Shown: piece after piece, positions 26,801-35,749 of the stretch
Layout of the letters: each line of letters starts with the position of its first letter
How positions within the stretch are numbered: the stretch's first letter is position 1
Assembly: GCF_000702625.1 (NCBI RefSeq)
Contig: NZ_JNIS01000001.1
Span: forward strand, 620,001-684,000
Direction of reading: 5' to 3'
DNA: 64,000 bases
From: Exiguobacterium oxidotolerans JCM 12280
GTDB taxonomy: Bacteria; Bacillota; Bacilli; Exiguobacteriales; Exiguobacteriaceae
Made by a program: the position numbers and the translations under genes
The notes under the pieces: model-generated
The model's input: only the letters and a program-made list of their open reading frames with translations
The model's database searches: none
What the model was told of the DNA's origin: nothing

Positions 26801-27433
26801 TTTATCTACCGATGTTAATGCAAGACCAGCCTGGGAAACCGCCACTTTGCTTAATCGAGGTCGCTTAACTTTTTCTGCCTGCAGTTGAAGGACTGCCTGT
26901 TTTATATCCGTATATTTAATTGCACCATCAGATATAATGCTCGGTTCAAAAATCGAAGTGAAATTACTCGTAGCATGTGTAAATACATCAGAATGGAAAA
27001 ATACTGGTAATTTTTTTTGGATATAGTTCGTCAGAATCTCGTTTGCTTTTAATTTCGTGATATCATTCTCGATTTTACTTGTATTATGCATTTTTGAGGT
27101 GTCGGATACTTTCACTGAATACCGATCTTCTCCCGTAAATACAGACGGATCAAAGACAATGGCATCAAAGGCGCCATCTAATGGAAAACGAGACGCATTC
27201 AACTCCTTGACCGTCATCATCTTGATTTCAAAGCGTGCTGGATCAAGCCCTGTCAATAACGACGTAATTTTAGTTCCCGGATCAATCCGGTTCGTCGTCG
27301 ACCAGTCATCACGAATCTCTAAAATTTTAAATTTTTCACCGGTTGCCGCTTTTGAATGTGGCTCATGTATATACGTAAAACTTGAAAAAATCAGTAAGAT
27401 GGCTAAGGCTAGACGGACCCACTGTTTCATCAT
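23837..27433 (-). CDS. Large secreted protein, DUF5057/Ig-like (BIG2) domains
   Basis: 1198 residues with a signal peptide (about 1-30, LALAILLIFSSFTYIHEPHSKAA). The N-terminal half alternates two segments (about 33-190 and 330-555) that look like a Rossmann/GATase-like fold of DUF5057-type proteins (KILEIRDDWSTTNRIDPGTK, YDMLIFGFQDSYGAAALTDG, GQGLMLTHDTIF). The middle has Ig-like repeats (residues about 560-800) and the C-terminal third has BIG2-like repeats (SIDEAGVIKPKKVGTTQIKLVV, LSVSPNNLELWVG). There is no LPXTG or membrane anchor at the C-terminus. Its place next to the minor pilin operon suggests a secreted adhesin or pilus-associated protein (inference). TATAAT at 27486-27491 may be its promoter. 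The domain name is from recognition, not a search. Confidence 0.65.
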   Translation of the reverse strand: MMKQWVRLALAILLIFSSFTYIHEPHSKAATGEKFKILEIRDDWSTTNRIDPGTKITSLLTGLDPARFEIKMMTVKELNASRFPLDGAFDAIVFDPSVFTGEDRYSVKVSDTSKMHNTSKIENDITKLKANEILTNYIQKKLPVFFHSDVFTHATSNFTSIFEPSIISDGAIKYTDIKQAVLQLQAEKVKRPRLSKVAVSQAGLALTSVDKAAPASPDKSIDFNFTLDQTAANTIVYLYIDFDSNDQFDESEKVDKTVATDSGSLSYRFSAPSYTGPRNWMIRVINEEGKRLTDYKTGSFLMQDQEAKAKILQVTRSGSTGSINGFMSGSLLKQDGLYDFNVEVLSATDFNLTYANKNLNTNYDMLIFGFQDSYGAAALTDGASNAILNFTNTGQGLMLTHDTIFRPAQSSKPELFWETKFADLAGQKNFTNMGYSAPRTSGQAVKQNSGVMTSYPFALADTVAIATTHNQYFGLDLEQPDLIPWYNIRENNLGSSNQAAGRTIGDARNHYYMYTKGNVTYSGAGHTSSFNQQQEKELFSNTMYRAFIGANHKPLIKNILPTDKSSYLENEPLTISYQVNDYDLQDRELKTRIYIDDEKVFENNKLKNNSFVSQSFESKLKGKTSVTIRIEAEDQRGAKTIETRTVQVVRPAASTPFVLSRSIDPATIPKGETADITYTVKTSPMMQKDAIGNNGYIMGQFSVTMENILFNEQFPSNLEILSATGLTGANITGQTIKGKLSDIEYDEAIEGVHKGEWIANQSEVTFTVKVRAKDAAGVHILDKKDNTLTSTKNVWDKKNGKDKSTTVANDPQAFPTIGYALTPSFATSAKIPSVKMDITTPSYKVLPEINPSGSQYGTLKWSIVDSEIASIDEAGVIKPKKVGTTQIKLVVPVGNGKELTATSELVINDVFGGLIVRNVPDTLYVGETKSMTGIASMVSGSNTPIQWIITNDSRVTTSGLTKNTLELTGKTPGTITVKTVVPATVGSSTYLAQSTTYTIQVKLPELSVSPNNLELWVGSNQDVTATFNPNYPLPFTTSTVSDAIELKQTASGYTITGKSGTPNGPVEASLTLKDFPDTIAKTLVRVRENPLNLTADDIAMTMKDDKKSPILRWFPVTTTERFYRLEVLQGKEYVKIDPTGQALQPLRPGVARIKVTALKENKDVLEVMKENQKTPLTTTFKVTIGSESGTSDLDEDVY

Positions 27434-27512
27434 TTATCGTCTCCTCATCGTGTCATTAAAATATGGGACAATACTCCCCCATTTCATTATAACGAGAGAA
27501 TCAGGATTTTCC

Positions 27513-28745
27513 CTATTTTGTAAAAATCGAAGTGTATTGATGACGTACTTCACTGATGAAATAGAGTGATCCCGTCACGACATATGTTCGGTTAATATCT
27601 AATTGATCGAAGAACGCTTCGACCGTCGTTACGTTGGCTCCGTCCTGCTGCAACTCCTCTATCGTCCGCGCTCGCGGAAAATCAAATGTCGTCTCATAAA
27701 TATCCGGTGTGATGTTGTGTAACTGTGCAAGCATCGCGGTCCGGTCTTTATCACGCAAAATCGAACAGAGCAATGTAACCGGTTTTGATTCTTCCTTTAA
27801 TCGCTCAACGAGAGCCGTGATTCCTTCCGGGTTGTGTGCACCATCGAGAATGATCCGTGGTTTGCGCGAGATGATTTCAAACCGTCCCGGATGTTTGGCG
27901 TTGCGGAGACCCCGACGAATCGCCGTCTTTGACCAACCGAGCTTCTTTGCGCAGATGACGGCGTTCGCTGCATTTTCGACTTGATGATGGCCTTCAAGTC
28001 CAAGTCGTGTTTCCGGAATTCCTTCATACGTCGCCCATGTTCCGGTCGCATTCAGTCGGTACGAGACGATGGCTTCCTGACTCCACTTCAACGTCGCCGC
28101 CCGGTCGCCACAATAGGCCATCAATGGAACCGTCAATTCCTCTTGCAGTTTCCCGGCAATGACCGATGTTCCCCGTTTGATGATGCCGAACTTTTGAAGG
28201 GCGATCTCTTGGAGCGTATCTCCGAGAATCGCTTGATGATCGTGACCAATTGAGGTGATGATGGCTGCTTTCGGTTGCTTCAGTACGTTTGTCGAGTCAT
28301 AAAGCCCTCCGAGTCCGACCTCGTAAATGACGAAGTCTGGACGAACTTGATAAAAATGATAGAAAGCAAGTGCCGTCAACGCTTCAAATTCCGTGACTGT
28401 ACCAATCGTCGGCTCAAGCTCGGTCATTGCTTGCTTCACTGCAGTAGCTGCCTTAACGAGATCCGCTTCAGCAATCGGCACTCCGTTCAGCATGATCCGT
28501 TCCTCAAACTGAATGATGTACGGGGATGTAAATGTTCCAATTTGTAACCCTTCCGCCATTCCCATCTCCCGTAAGAAGGCGACGGTCGACCCTTTCCCGT
28601 TCGTCCCCGCGACATGGATCGTCGGGACGGCGTCCGGATCAATCTGCAATGCGGCCAGCAATGCTTCCATCCGACTTAGTCCCGGTTTGATGCCGAATGC
28701 CAGTAACCGTGACAACCATTCTAATACGTCTTCTCTCGTCTCCAC
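27513..28745 (-). CDS. folC: Folylpolyglutamate synthase / dihydrofolate synthase
   Basis: Mur-ligase family enzyme of 410 residues that adds glutamates to folates. P-loop GTNGKGSTVAFLREM near 45, then TSPYIIQFEERIMLNG, and ILDGAHNPEG in the C-terminal domain. The start is a GTG with AAGGAG upstream. It lies downstream of valS, as in B. subtilis, beyond a terminator that must be read through or bypassed. Confidence 0.96.
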   Translation of the reverse strand: METREDVLEWLSRLLAFGIKPGLSRMEALLAALQIDPDAVPTIHVAGTNGKGSTVAFLREMGMAEGLQIGTFTSPYIIQFEERIMLNGVPIAEADLVKAATAVKQAMTELEPTIGTVTEFEALTALAFYHFYQVRPDFVIYEVGLGGLYDSTNVLKQPKAAIITSIGHDHQAILGDTLQEIALQKFGIIKRGTSVIAGKLQEELTVPLMAYCGDRAATLKWSQEAIVSYRLNATGTWATYEGIPETRLGLEGHHQVENAANAVICAKKLGWSKTAIRRGLRNAKHPGRFEIISRKPRIILDGAHNPEGITALVERLKEESKPVTLLCSILRDKDRTAMLAQLHNITPDIYETTFDFPRARTIEELQQDGANVTTVEAFFDQLDINRTYVVTGSLYFISEVRHQYTSIFTK

Positions 28746-28762
28746 TCTGTCCCCGCTCCTTT

Positions 28763-28795
28763 AAAAAAAGTGGCTCAAGGAAACTTGAGCCACTG
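28763..28795 (-). terminator. Terminator between valS and folC
   Basis: Perfect arms GTGGCTCAAG and CTTGAGCCAC with a four-base loop, then seven U residues on the minus strand. Confidence 0.9.
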
Positions 28796-28801
28796 TTGAA
28801 A

Positions 28802-31438
28802 TTATTGAGATAGTTCGTTGATCCGCGCTTCGACTGCTGCACGTTTTTCGTTATAATCTTGTGCTTTTGCTTGTTCTTCTTCGATGACATGTGCCGGTGC
28901 TTTTCCGACGAAGCCTGGGTTGTTGAGTTTTTTCTCGACCCGTTCGACTTCTTTCGTATACTTGACGAGTTCTTTATTCAAGCGGGCGATTTCTTCTTCG
29001 ATGTTGATTAAATCAGCCAACGGAATGAACAATTCTGCGCCGGTCACGATGGCACTGAGCGCTTTTTCCGGTGCCGCCATGCTGCGTTCGACAAGTAATT
29101 CGGAAGCATTCGTGAACTTCTTCAAGTATGAGATGTTCGTCTCTAAGTCATGTTGTACTTGATCGTCACTTGTCGAAATCATTAACTGAATTTGTTTTGA
29201 CATCGGTGCGTTCACTTCAGCACGGATGTTCCGGACCGACCGGATGACGTTTTGGACAGCTTCAAACGCAGGGACTGCTTGCGGGAAATCAAGTGTCTCA
29301 TTACGTGTCGGCCAAGCGGCACGCGTGATCGTTTCCCCTTGATGCGGCAAGTGCTGCCAAATCTCTTCCGTGATGAACGGCATGAACGGGTGCATCAGAC
29401 GCATGATTTGGTCGAGCGTGTACGCAAGAATCGAACGCGTCGTCAATTTAGCGGCCTCATCTTCACCGTTCAGCGGTAACTTCGCCATCTCGATGTACCA
29501 GTTACAGAAATCTTCCCAGATGAAGTGGTAGAGGATTCGACCGGCTTCACCGAACTCATACTTATCGGATAAGCGCGTTACGTCGTCAATCGTCGTGTTC
29601 AGACGTGTCAAGGTCCACTGATCGGCTAATGATTTTTCGCCCGTCAGATCGATTTCTTCATACGTCAGACCATCCATGTTCATCAGTGCGAAACGGCTTG
29701 CGTTCCACAATTTGTTCGAGAAGTTCCATGTCGCTTCGATTTTTTCCCAGTAGAAACGTAAGTCATTTCCTGGCGTCGAACCTGTCGTTAAGAACCAACG
29801 GAGTGAATCGGCACCATATTTTTCGATGACGTCCATTGGATCGATTCCGTTCCCGAGTGATTTCGACATCTTCCGTCCGTCCGAGTCACGAATCAGACCG
29901 TGAATCAACACATCGTTGAACGGGCGTTCGCCTGTAAATTCATACGATTGGAAAATCATTCGCGATACCCAGAAGGCGATGATGTCGTACCCCGTAACGA
30001 GTGTCGACGTCGGGAAGTATTTTTGGTAGTCCGCAGCATCCGTATTCGGCCAACCCATCGTCGAGAACGGCCAGAGCGCTGACGAGAACCACGTATCGAG
30101 GACATCGTTGTCCTGCTCCCAGTTTTCGATGTCGGCTGGTGCTTCTTTCCCAACGAACACTTCACCTGTTTCTTTATGGTACCAGGCTGGAATACGGTGT
30201 CCCCACCAGAGTTGACGGCTGACACACCAATCACGGATGTTCTCCATCCAGCGGACATAGGTGTTTTCGAACCGTTGTGGGACGAAGTTGATTTTATCGT
30301 CGCCTTGTTGTTCAGCAAGTGCTTTTTCAGCGAGTGGCTCCATCTTGACGAACCATTGCAGCGACAAGTACGGTTCAACGACTGCATCTGACCGTTCCGA
30401 GTGACCGACCGAGTGCAAGTGGGGTTCAACTTTAATCAAGACGCCCGAGGCTTTCAAATCTTCGACGATTTGTTTACGGCAGTCGAAGCGGTCCATGCCT
30501 TCATATTTGCCGGCATTTTCGTTCATCGTCCCGTCTTCGTTCATGACGAGGACACGTGGTAAGTCATGACGGTTCCCGACTTCAAAGTCATTCGGGTCAT
30601 GGGCTGGTGTGATTTTAACGACACCCGTTCCGAACTCCATATCGACATATTCGTCAGCGACGATCGGGATTTCTCGTTCGACGATCGGGAGCGTGATCGT
30701 TTTACCGACGAGATGGGCGTACCGCTCATCTTTCGGATTGACGGCGATTGCCGTATCTCCAAGCATCGTCTCCGGGCGCGTCGTCGCGAGTTCGACGTGA
30801 CCTGTTCCGTCCGTCAACGGATAGCTGAGGTGGTAGAACGCTCCTTCGATATCTTTATAGATGACTTCGATATCGGAAATCGCAGTTTTTGTCGCCGGGT
30901 CCCAGTTGACGATGTATTCGCCACGATAAATCAAACCTTTTTCATACAGTTTAACGAAAACTTCCTGGACGGCTTCAGACAACCCTTCGTCGAGCGTAAA
31001 GCGCTCGCGTGAATAATCCAGACCAAGTCCGAGTTTCGCCCATTGCGCACGAATCGTCGACGCATATTCTTCTTTCCATGCCCAAGATTGTTCGAGGAAT
31101 TTCTCACGTCCCATTTCTAAGCGCGATTGTCCTTCTGCCCGCAATTTTTGTTCGACTTTCGCTTGCGTCGCGATTCCCGCGTGGTCCATCCCCGGTAAGT
31201 ACAAGACGTCGAACCCTTGCATCCGTTTCATCCGTGTCAGCATATCTTGCAGTGTCGTATCCCAAGCATGACCGAGGTGAAGTTTCCCTGTCACGTTCGG
31301 TGGCGGGATGACGATTGTGTACGGTGCTTTCTCTGGATCTTGATCGGCTTTGAAATATTCCCCTTCTAGCCAAAAGTCGTACCATTTTTCTTCCGTCGCC
31401 TGCGGATCATATTTCGTCGGCATTGATAATTCCTGCAT
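28802..31438 (-). CDS. valS: Valyl-tRNA synthetase
   Basis: Class I synthetase of 878 residues that charges tRNA-Val. HIGH motif as HLGHAWD near 55, editing domain in the middle, KMSKS as [12 protein letters not shown] near 528, and a C-terminal coiled coil ([20 protein letters not shown]). AAGGAGCG precedes the ATG. Regulated by the T-box leader upstream. Confidence 0.98.
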   Translation of the reverse strand: MQELSMPTKYDPQATEEKWYDFWLEGEYFKADQDPEKAPYTIVIPPPNVTGKLHLGHAWDTTLQDMLTRMKRMQGFDVLYLPGMDHAGIATQAKVEQKLRAEGQSRLEMGREKFLEQSWAWKEEYASTIRAQWAKLGLGLDYSRERFTLDEGLSEAVQEVFVKLYEKGLIYRGEYIVNWDPATKTAISDIEVIYKDIEGAFYHLSYPLTDGTGHVELATTRPETMLGDTAIAVNPKDERYAHLVGKTITLPIVEREIPIVADEYVDMEFGTGVVKITPAHDPNDFEVGNRHDLPRVLVMNEDGTMNENAGKYEGMDRFDCRKQIVEDLKASGVLIKVEPHLHSVGHSERSDAVVEPYLSLQWFVKMEPLAEKALAEQQGDDKINFVPQRFENTYVRWMENIRDWCVSRQLWWGHRIPAWYHKETGEVFVGKEAPADIENWEQDNDVLDTWFSSALWPFSTMGWPNTDAADYQKYFPTSTLVTGYDIIAFWVSRMIFQSYEFTGERPFNDVLIHGLIRDSDGRKMSKSLGNGIDPMDVIEKYGADSLRWFLTTGSTPGNDLRFYWEKIEATWNFSNKLWNASRFALMNMDGLTYEEIDLTGEKSLADQWTLTRLNTTIDDVTRLSDKYEFGEAGRILYHFIWEDFCNWYIEMAKLPLNGEDEAAKLTTRSILAYTLDQIMRLMHPFMPFITEEIWQHLPHQGETITRAAWPTRNETLDFPQAVPAFEAVQNVIRSVRNIRAEVNAPMSKQIQLMISTSDDQVQHDLETNISYLKKFTNASELLVERSMAAPEKALSAIVTGAELFIPLADLINIEEEIARLNKELVKYTKEVERVEKKLNNPGFVGKAPAHVIEEEQAKAQDYNEKRAAVEARINELSQ

Positions 31439-31467
31439 CTAAATCGCTCCTTTTATCCATAATAAAA

Positions 31468-31728
31468 ACGGCTACTCTCGTCCTCATCTAAGGACGAAAG
31501 AAGCCGTTGCTCTTCCGCGGTACCACCTTAGTTCACTTCAAATACAAAGTGCCCTCTAGCCCGCGTAACGTGCGGAATCCGGATATCGCTCGCTCGCGCT
31601 TACGATACCAGCTCGTGGGGTGACCTTCGTCAGGACAGACTGTCACATCTCTCAGCCGGTGGATGTGTTCTCTCTTACAGTCTGTTGTCTGACTACTCTT
31701 CCCGTCAACGCTGTTTCCAAATTATTCT
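31468..31728 (-). promoter_or_regulatory. T-box riboswitch upstream of valS
   Basis: The leader contains the T-box sequence AAGGTGGTACCGCGG (minus strand, around 31516-31535), which pairs with the uncharged tRNA acceptor end, then the terminator stem AACGGCTTCTTTCGTCC/GGACGAGAGTAGCCGTT with U residues at 31468-31515. Upstream lies a long stem I (ACAGACTGT with ACAGTCTGT); GTC within GAAGGTCACC on its 3' side is the likely specifier codon, a valine codon. Uncharged tRNA-Val should favour the antiterminator and raise valS expression. The whole 333-nt gap between hemL and valS is this leader and its promoter. Confidence 0.93.
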
Positions 31729-31734
31729 TCCCTT

Positions 31735-31764
31735 ATTTTATCCGAGACGTCCATCGCCCGTCAA
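31735..31764 (-). promoter_or_regulatory. Promoter of valS
   Basis: Minus-strand TTGACG (31759-31764), 18-bp spacer, TAAAAT (31735-31740), placed just before the T-box leader. Confidence 0.75.
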
Positions 31765-31771
31765 GAACTCC

Positions 31772-33082
31772 TTAACGGTTAAATTCGACTTGTAGTTCTT
31801 TAAACGTCAGCTCGACCGCTTCGATCGTCCGTTCGATATCGTCTTCCGAGTGGACGGTCGACAAGAAGAGTCCTTCGAATTGTGACGGTGGAAGGAAGAT
31901 TCCGCGCGCCGCCATCTTTTGATAGTACGAACGGAACATCTCGAGGTTCGATGTTTTCGCTTGTTCGAAATTCGTCACGGGTTGATCCGTGAAGAAGACA
32001 CCGAACATCGCGCCGGCGCGGTTCGTCGTCAACGGAATGTTGTATTTCGCAGCAGCCTGTAAATAGCCTTCCGCGAGACGGTTCGCTTTTCGGTCAAATT
32101 CTTCATAGTGTTCCGGTTTTAACTGCGTTAATGTCGCGAGGCCTGCCGCCATCGCGAGCGGATTTCCGGACAACGTACCCGCTTGGTAGATTGGACCTTG
32201 CGGCGCGATTTGCTCCATGATGTCACGGCGTCCACCGTAAGCACCGACGGGCATACCACCACCGATGACTTTACCGAGACAGGTGATGTCCGGTGTGACA
32301 CCGAAGTATCCTTGGGCACAGTTGAAACCGACGCGGAACCCCGTCATGACTTCGTCGAAGATCAGCAACGTGCCGTGTGCTTCCGTGATTTCACGAAGTC
32401 CTTCGAGGAATCCAGCTGCTGGTGGGACGAAGCCCATGTTCCCTGCTGCCGGTTCAACGATGACACCCGCGATATCGTCGCCATGTTTTTCAAAGGCCGT
32501 CCGGACAGCATCCATGTCGTTATAAGGAACCGTCAGCGTCATACTGGCGATTTGTGCCGGCACTCCCGGTGAATCGGGAAGACCAAGCGTCGCAACGCCT
32601 GAACCGGCTTTAATCAGCAAGGAATCCCCGTGTCCGTGGTAACAGCCTTCAAATTTCAAGATTTTCGTTTTGCCTGTAAACCCACGCGCGAGACGTAATG
32701 CCGCCATCGTTGCTTCCGTCCCCGAGTTGACCATCCGGACGACTTCGACCGACGGGACACGACTGATGACGAGTTCTGCCATCGCCGACTCGATTTCAGT
32801 TGGTGTCCCGTAACTCCAACCGCGTGTTGCCTGTTCTTGAATCGCCGCCGTGACGATCGGATCGGCGTGACCTAAAATCATCGGTCCCCACGATAAAACG
32901 TAATCGATGTATTCTTTCCCATCGATATCGTATAATTTTGAACCACTTGCCCGTTCGGCAAAGATTGGTGTCATACCAACTGATTTATAGGCACGGACTG
33001 GACTGTTCACGCCACCCGGCATGAGTGGTAATGCTCGTTCAAAGGCAGCTTTTGATTTTGAGTTCTGATTGGTTAAGCTCAT
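31772..33082 (-). CDS. hemL: Glutamate-1-semialdehyde 2,1-aminomutase
   Basis: PLP enzyme of 436 residues that converts glutamate-1-semialdehyde to 5-aminolevulinate in the C5 haem pathway. The PLP lysine lies in [17 protein letters not shown]; the [16 protein letters not shown] motif binds cofactor phosphate. Last gene of hemACDBL. GGAGGG precedes the ATG, which overlaps the hemB stop. Confidence 0.97.
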   Translation of the reverse strand: MSLTNQNSKSKAAFERALPLMPGGVNSPVRAYKSVGMTPIFAERASGSKLYDIDGKEYIDYVLSWGPMILGHADPIVTAAIQEQATRGWSYGTPTEIESAMAELVISRVPSVEVVRMVNSGTEATMAALRLARGFTGKTKILKFEGCYHGHGDSLLIKAGSGVATLGLPDSPGVPAQIASMTLTVPYNDMDAVRTAFEKHGDDIAGVIVEPAAGNMGFVPPAAGFLEGLREITEAHGTLLIFDEVMTGFRVGFNCAQGYFGVTPDITCLGKVIGGGMPVGAYGGRRDIMEQIAPQGPIYQAGTLSGNPLAMAAGLATLTQLKPEHYEEFDRKANRLAEGYLQAAAKYNIPLTTNRAGAMFGVFFTDQPVTNFEQAKTSNLEMFRSYYQKMAARGIFLPPSQFEGLFLSTVHSEDDIERTIEAVELTFKELQVEFNR

Positions 33083-34068
33083 TTCGATCCCTCCAAGTAA
33101 CGACAGATGTCTTTCGCGAAATAGGTGATGATTAAATCTGCTCCAGCCCGTTTAAAGCCAAGCATCGTCTCCATGACGATTCGTTCTTCATCAATCCAAC
33201 CGTTGAGTGCCGCTGCTTTGACCATGGCATATTCCCCTGAGACGTTGTAGGCGACGATTGGTAAATCAATCCGCTCGCGCACGTCCCGAATGATGTCCAT
33301 GAAGGCAAGCGCTGGTTTAACAATCATGAAGTCTGCCCCTTGTTCTACGTCAGACGTTGCTTCCCGGAATGCTTCGCGGCGGTTCGCCGGATCCATTTGA
33401 TATCCTTTACGATCGCCTTCACCCGGTGCTGAATTGGCAGCATCTCGGAATGGCCCGTAATAGGCAGAAGCGTACTTAACGCCATAACTCATGACTGGAA
33501 TATGGCTGAACCCATTCTCATCAAGCCCTTGACGGATTGCAGCGACAAAACCGTCCATCATCGATGATGGTGCAATAATGTCTGCACCGGCACGTGCTTG
33601 TGAGACGGCCGTCTGAACGTGCAGTGGGAGTGAGGCGTCATTATCGACTGTACCGTCCGCGACGATGCCGCAATGTCCTGTCGATGTATATTCACAGAGA
33701 CATGTATCCGCGATGACCGTCAATTGCGGTGCGAGTTTCTTGACGAGACGCGTTGCTTCTTGAACGATTCCGTGATCATGGAATGCCCCTGTGCCTTGTT
33801 CATCTTTTAAATGATCATGTGGGACACCAAATAAAATCACCGACTCGATACCGAGTTTTACGATTTCGTTGATTTCTGCTTCGAGATGATCAAGCGATAG
33901 GTTGAACACACCAGGCATCGAACTAACTTCCCGCTTAATGTCTTCTCCTTCTGCGATAAACAGTGGATAAATCAAATCTGATTTATGCAAATGATTTTCT
34001 CGTACGAGTGAGCGAAGTGAAGCCGTATTTCGTAAACGGCGGTGACGTGCGAATTCTAATGTGTTCAT
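33079..34068 (-). CDS. hemB: Porphobilinogen synthase
   Basis: 5-Aminolevulinate dehydratase of 329 residues that condenses two 5-aminolevulinates to porphobilinogen. The metal-binding cysteines are visible in [14 protein letters not shown], which indicates a zinc-type enzyme; the Schiff-base lysines lie in [17 protein letters not shown] and [11 protein letters not shown]. Overlaps hemD and hemL at its ends by ATGA-type junctions; GAGGAGG precedes the ATG. Confidence 0.97.
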   Translation of the reverse strand: MNTLEFARHRRLRNTASLRSLVRENHLHKSDLIYPLFIAEGEDIKREVSSMPGVFNLSLDHLEAEINEIVKLGIESVILFGVPHDHLKDEQGTGAFHDHGIVQEATRLVKKLAPQLTVIADTCLCEYTSTGHCGIVADGTVDNDASLPLHVQTAVSQARAGADIIAPSSMMDGFVAAIRQGLDENGFSHIPVMSYGVKYASAYYGPFRDAANSAPGEGDRKGYQMDPANRREAFREATSDVEQGADFMIVKPALAFMDIIRDVRERIDLPIVAYNVSGEYAMVKAAALNGWIDEERIVMETMLGFKRAGADLIITYFAKDICRYLEGSK

Positions 34069-34751
34069 AACAGTTCCTCCTCTAAAATACAGTCAATCAA
34101 TCCGTCGAGCGTAAACGTCTTCGCGATGCGCAGAGGATACAGCCCTGCTGCTCGCGCTGCTTGTTCCGTGACCGGTCCAATCGCGACATACGTCGCATGC
34201 GTTTGAAAAGCTAACGAAGCGAGTGCTTCGACGGCAGATGGACTTTGCAATCCGATAAAAGTTGCGTCTGACAAACGTTCCCGTGGAATCCGTCGAATGT
34301 TCGTTTCATACGTCACGACTTCGAGGATGTCAGCTGCGACGAGTTGTTTTAAGCGTTCGAGTGGTTCTTGGCGCGACCGATTCCCACGGGCAAAACAAAT
34401 CCGTTGGTTCGGCAATAGTTGATGCTGTAACTCGGCGACGAGAACATCACCCGTAAAGGCAGATGGGATGAAGTCAGCGGTTCGCCCCGCTCGTTCGAGG
34501 GCTTGTGCCGTTTTTGTCCCAACAACTGCAATTTTCGTTTTTTGTAATCGTGGTAAATCGGCCTTGATTCGTTCGACGCCTGTCGGGCTCGTCACGACCA
34601 ACCAATCAAGTGCCGGTGGCAATTCGAATGCAACCGGTACCGTCTCGATACTTGGTTCGTGAATGACTTCAATCTGTCGTTCCGCTAAACGTTGTACTTG
34701 CTGCGAGTTCGGTGGCCGACTCCCGGTCAGGACAAGCCGCTTATAAGTCAT
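34065..34751 (-). CDS. hemD: Uroporphyrinogen-III synthase
   Basis: 228 residues with the two-lobed HemD fold: [15 protein letters not shown] at the start, [12 protein letters not shown] and [21 protein letters not shown] in the first lobe, [15 protein letters not shown] and [17 protein letters not shown] in the second. It closes and inverts ring D of hydroxymethylbilane. The start overlaps the end of hemC by 11 nt; a longer reading into hemC is a shadow of that gene. Confidence 0.92.
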   Translation of the reverse strand: MTYKRLVLTGSRPPNSQQVQRLAERQIEVIHEPSIETVPVAFELPPALDWLVVTSPTGVERIKADLPRLQKTKIAVVGTKTAQALERAGRTADFIPSAFTGDVLVAELQHQLLPNQRICFARGNRSRQEPLERLKQLVAADILEVVTYETNIRRIPRERLSDATFIGLQSPSAVEALASLAFQTHATYVAIGPVTEQAARAAGLYPLRIAKTFTLDGLIDCILEEELL

Positions 34752-35667
34752 CCGGCAACGATGCGAGAATTTCGCGACCGCCGGCATCGAGTAACCGATC
34801 CGCGACGAGTTGACCGAGTTGCATCGGGTCAAGCGAAGTTTCGCGTTCGAGCAAGATTTGTGTCCCATCGACTGAACCGATGAAACCGACGAGTGTCGTC
34901 GATAAATCTTCGTTGATCGTCGCAAAACCACCCACCGGGACGTGACAGCTTCCTTCGATCGCGGATAAGAATGACCGCTCGGCAAAGGCCACTTTTTCAG
35001 TCATTTGATCATGAATTAAATTTAAAAGATCACGAATCTCTTGATCTTGTTCACGGCATTCGATTGCCAAGATCCCTTGACCGACAGCAGGAATCATCTC
35101 GTCCGTTGAAATGTATTCCGATACGATTTCATCTGACCATCCCATTCGTTGCAGACCGGCTGCTGCGAGTAAAATCCCGTCAAACGGCCCTGTCTTCAAC
35201 TTTTCGAGACGTGTATCGATATTTCCGCGAATCGATTCAATCTTCAAATCCGGACGAAGTTTAAGCAATTGTGAGCCGCGACGTAAACTGCTCGTCCCGA
35301 CCGTCGCACCTTCAGGAAGTGTCGCAAGTCCGCCTCCTGTTGTTGTGATGAGCGCATCGCGTGCATCGACACGTGCAGGTGTTGATCCGATGATAAGACC
35401 TGCTGGAAGTTCTGACGGAAGATCTTTCATGCTATGGACAGCCAAGTCGATTTCTTCATCAAGCATCTGTTGTTCGATTTCCTTGACAAACAATCCTTTC
35501 CCGCCGACTTTAGACAATGTCACATCAAGGATGCGGTCCCCTTTAGTGATGATGTTCTTGATTTCGAATTCATATGGAGCACCCGCTTGTTTCAATTGCT
35601 CGATGACCCATTTTGTCTGTGTCATCGCTAGTTTCGAACTGCGTGAACCTACTATGATTTTTCGCAT
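34741..35667 (-). CDS. hemC: Porphobilinogen deaminase
   Basis: Hydroxymethylbilane synthase of 308 residues. Starts with MRKIIVGSRSSKLAMTQT; the cysteine that carries the dipyrromethane cofactor lies in EGSCHVPVGG. The ATG chosen has AGGGGGA upstream; the reading to 35706 runs into a hairpin and is not used. In B. subtilis hemX separates hemA from hemC; here it is absent. Confidence 0.97.
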   Translation of the reverse strand: MRKIIVGSRSSKLAMTQTKWVIEQLKQAGAPYEFEIKNIITKGDRILDVTLSKVGGKGLFVKEIEQQMLDEEIDLAVHSMKDLPSELPAGLIIGSTPARVDARDALITTTGGGLATLPEGATVGTSSLRRGSQLLKLRPDLKIESIRGNIDTRLEKLKTGPFDGILLAAAGLQRMGWSDEIVSEYISTDEMIPAVGQGILAIECREQDQEIRDLLNLIHDQMTEKVAFAERSFLSAIEGSCHVPVGGFATINEDLSTTLVGFIGSVDGTQILLERETSLDPMQLGQLVADRLLDAGGREILASLPDDL

Positions 35668-35687
35668 GCTAAAATCCCCCTGTACAA

Positions 35688-35715
35688 TAATAAAGGGGCG
35701 GCACAAGTCCGCCCC
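35688..35715 (-). terminator. Hairpin between hemA and hemC (possible attenuator)
   Basis: Minus-strand GGGGCGG / CCGCCCC with a seven-base loop, then UUUAUUAUU. It looks like a partial terminator inside the hem operon and may also affect mRNA processing. Confidence 0.65.
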
Positions 35716-35749
35716 ATGCTTTTCTATTGTAACACAATTACAGCTTTGT

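Noticed and set aside
34752-34985. N-terminal extension of hemD
   Set aside because: The extension is inside hemC and gives no HemD-like sequence; the ATG at 34751 gives the normal start.
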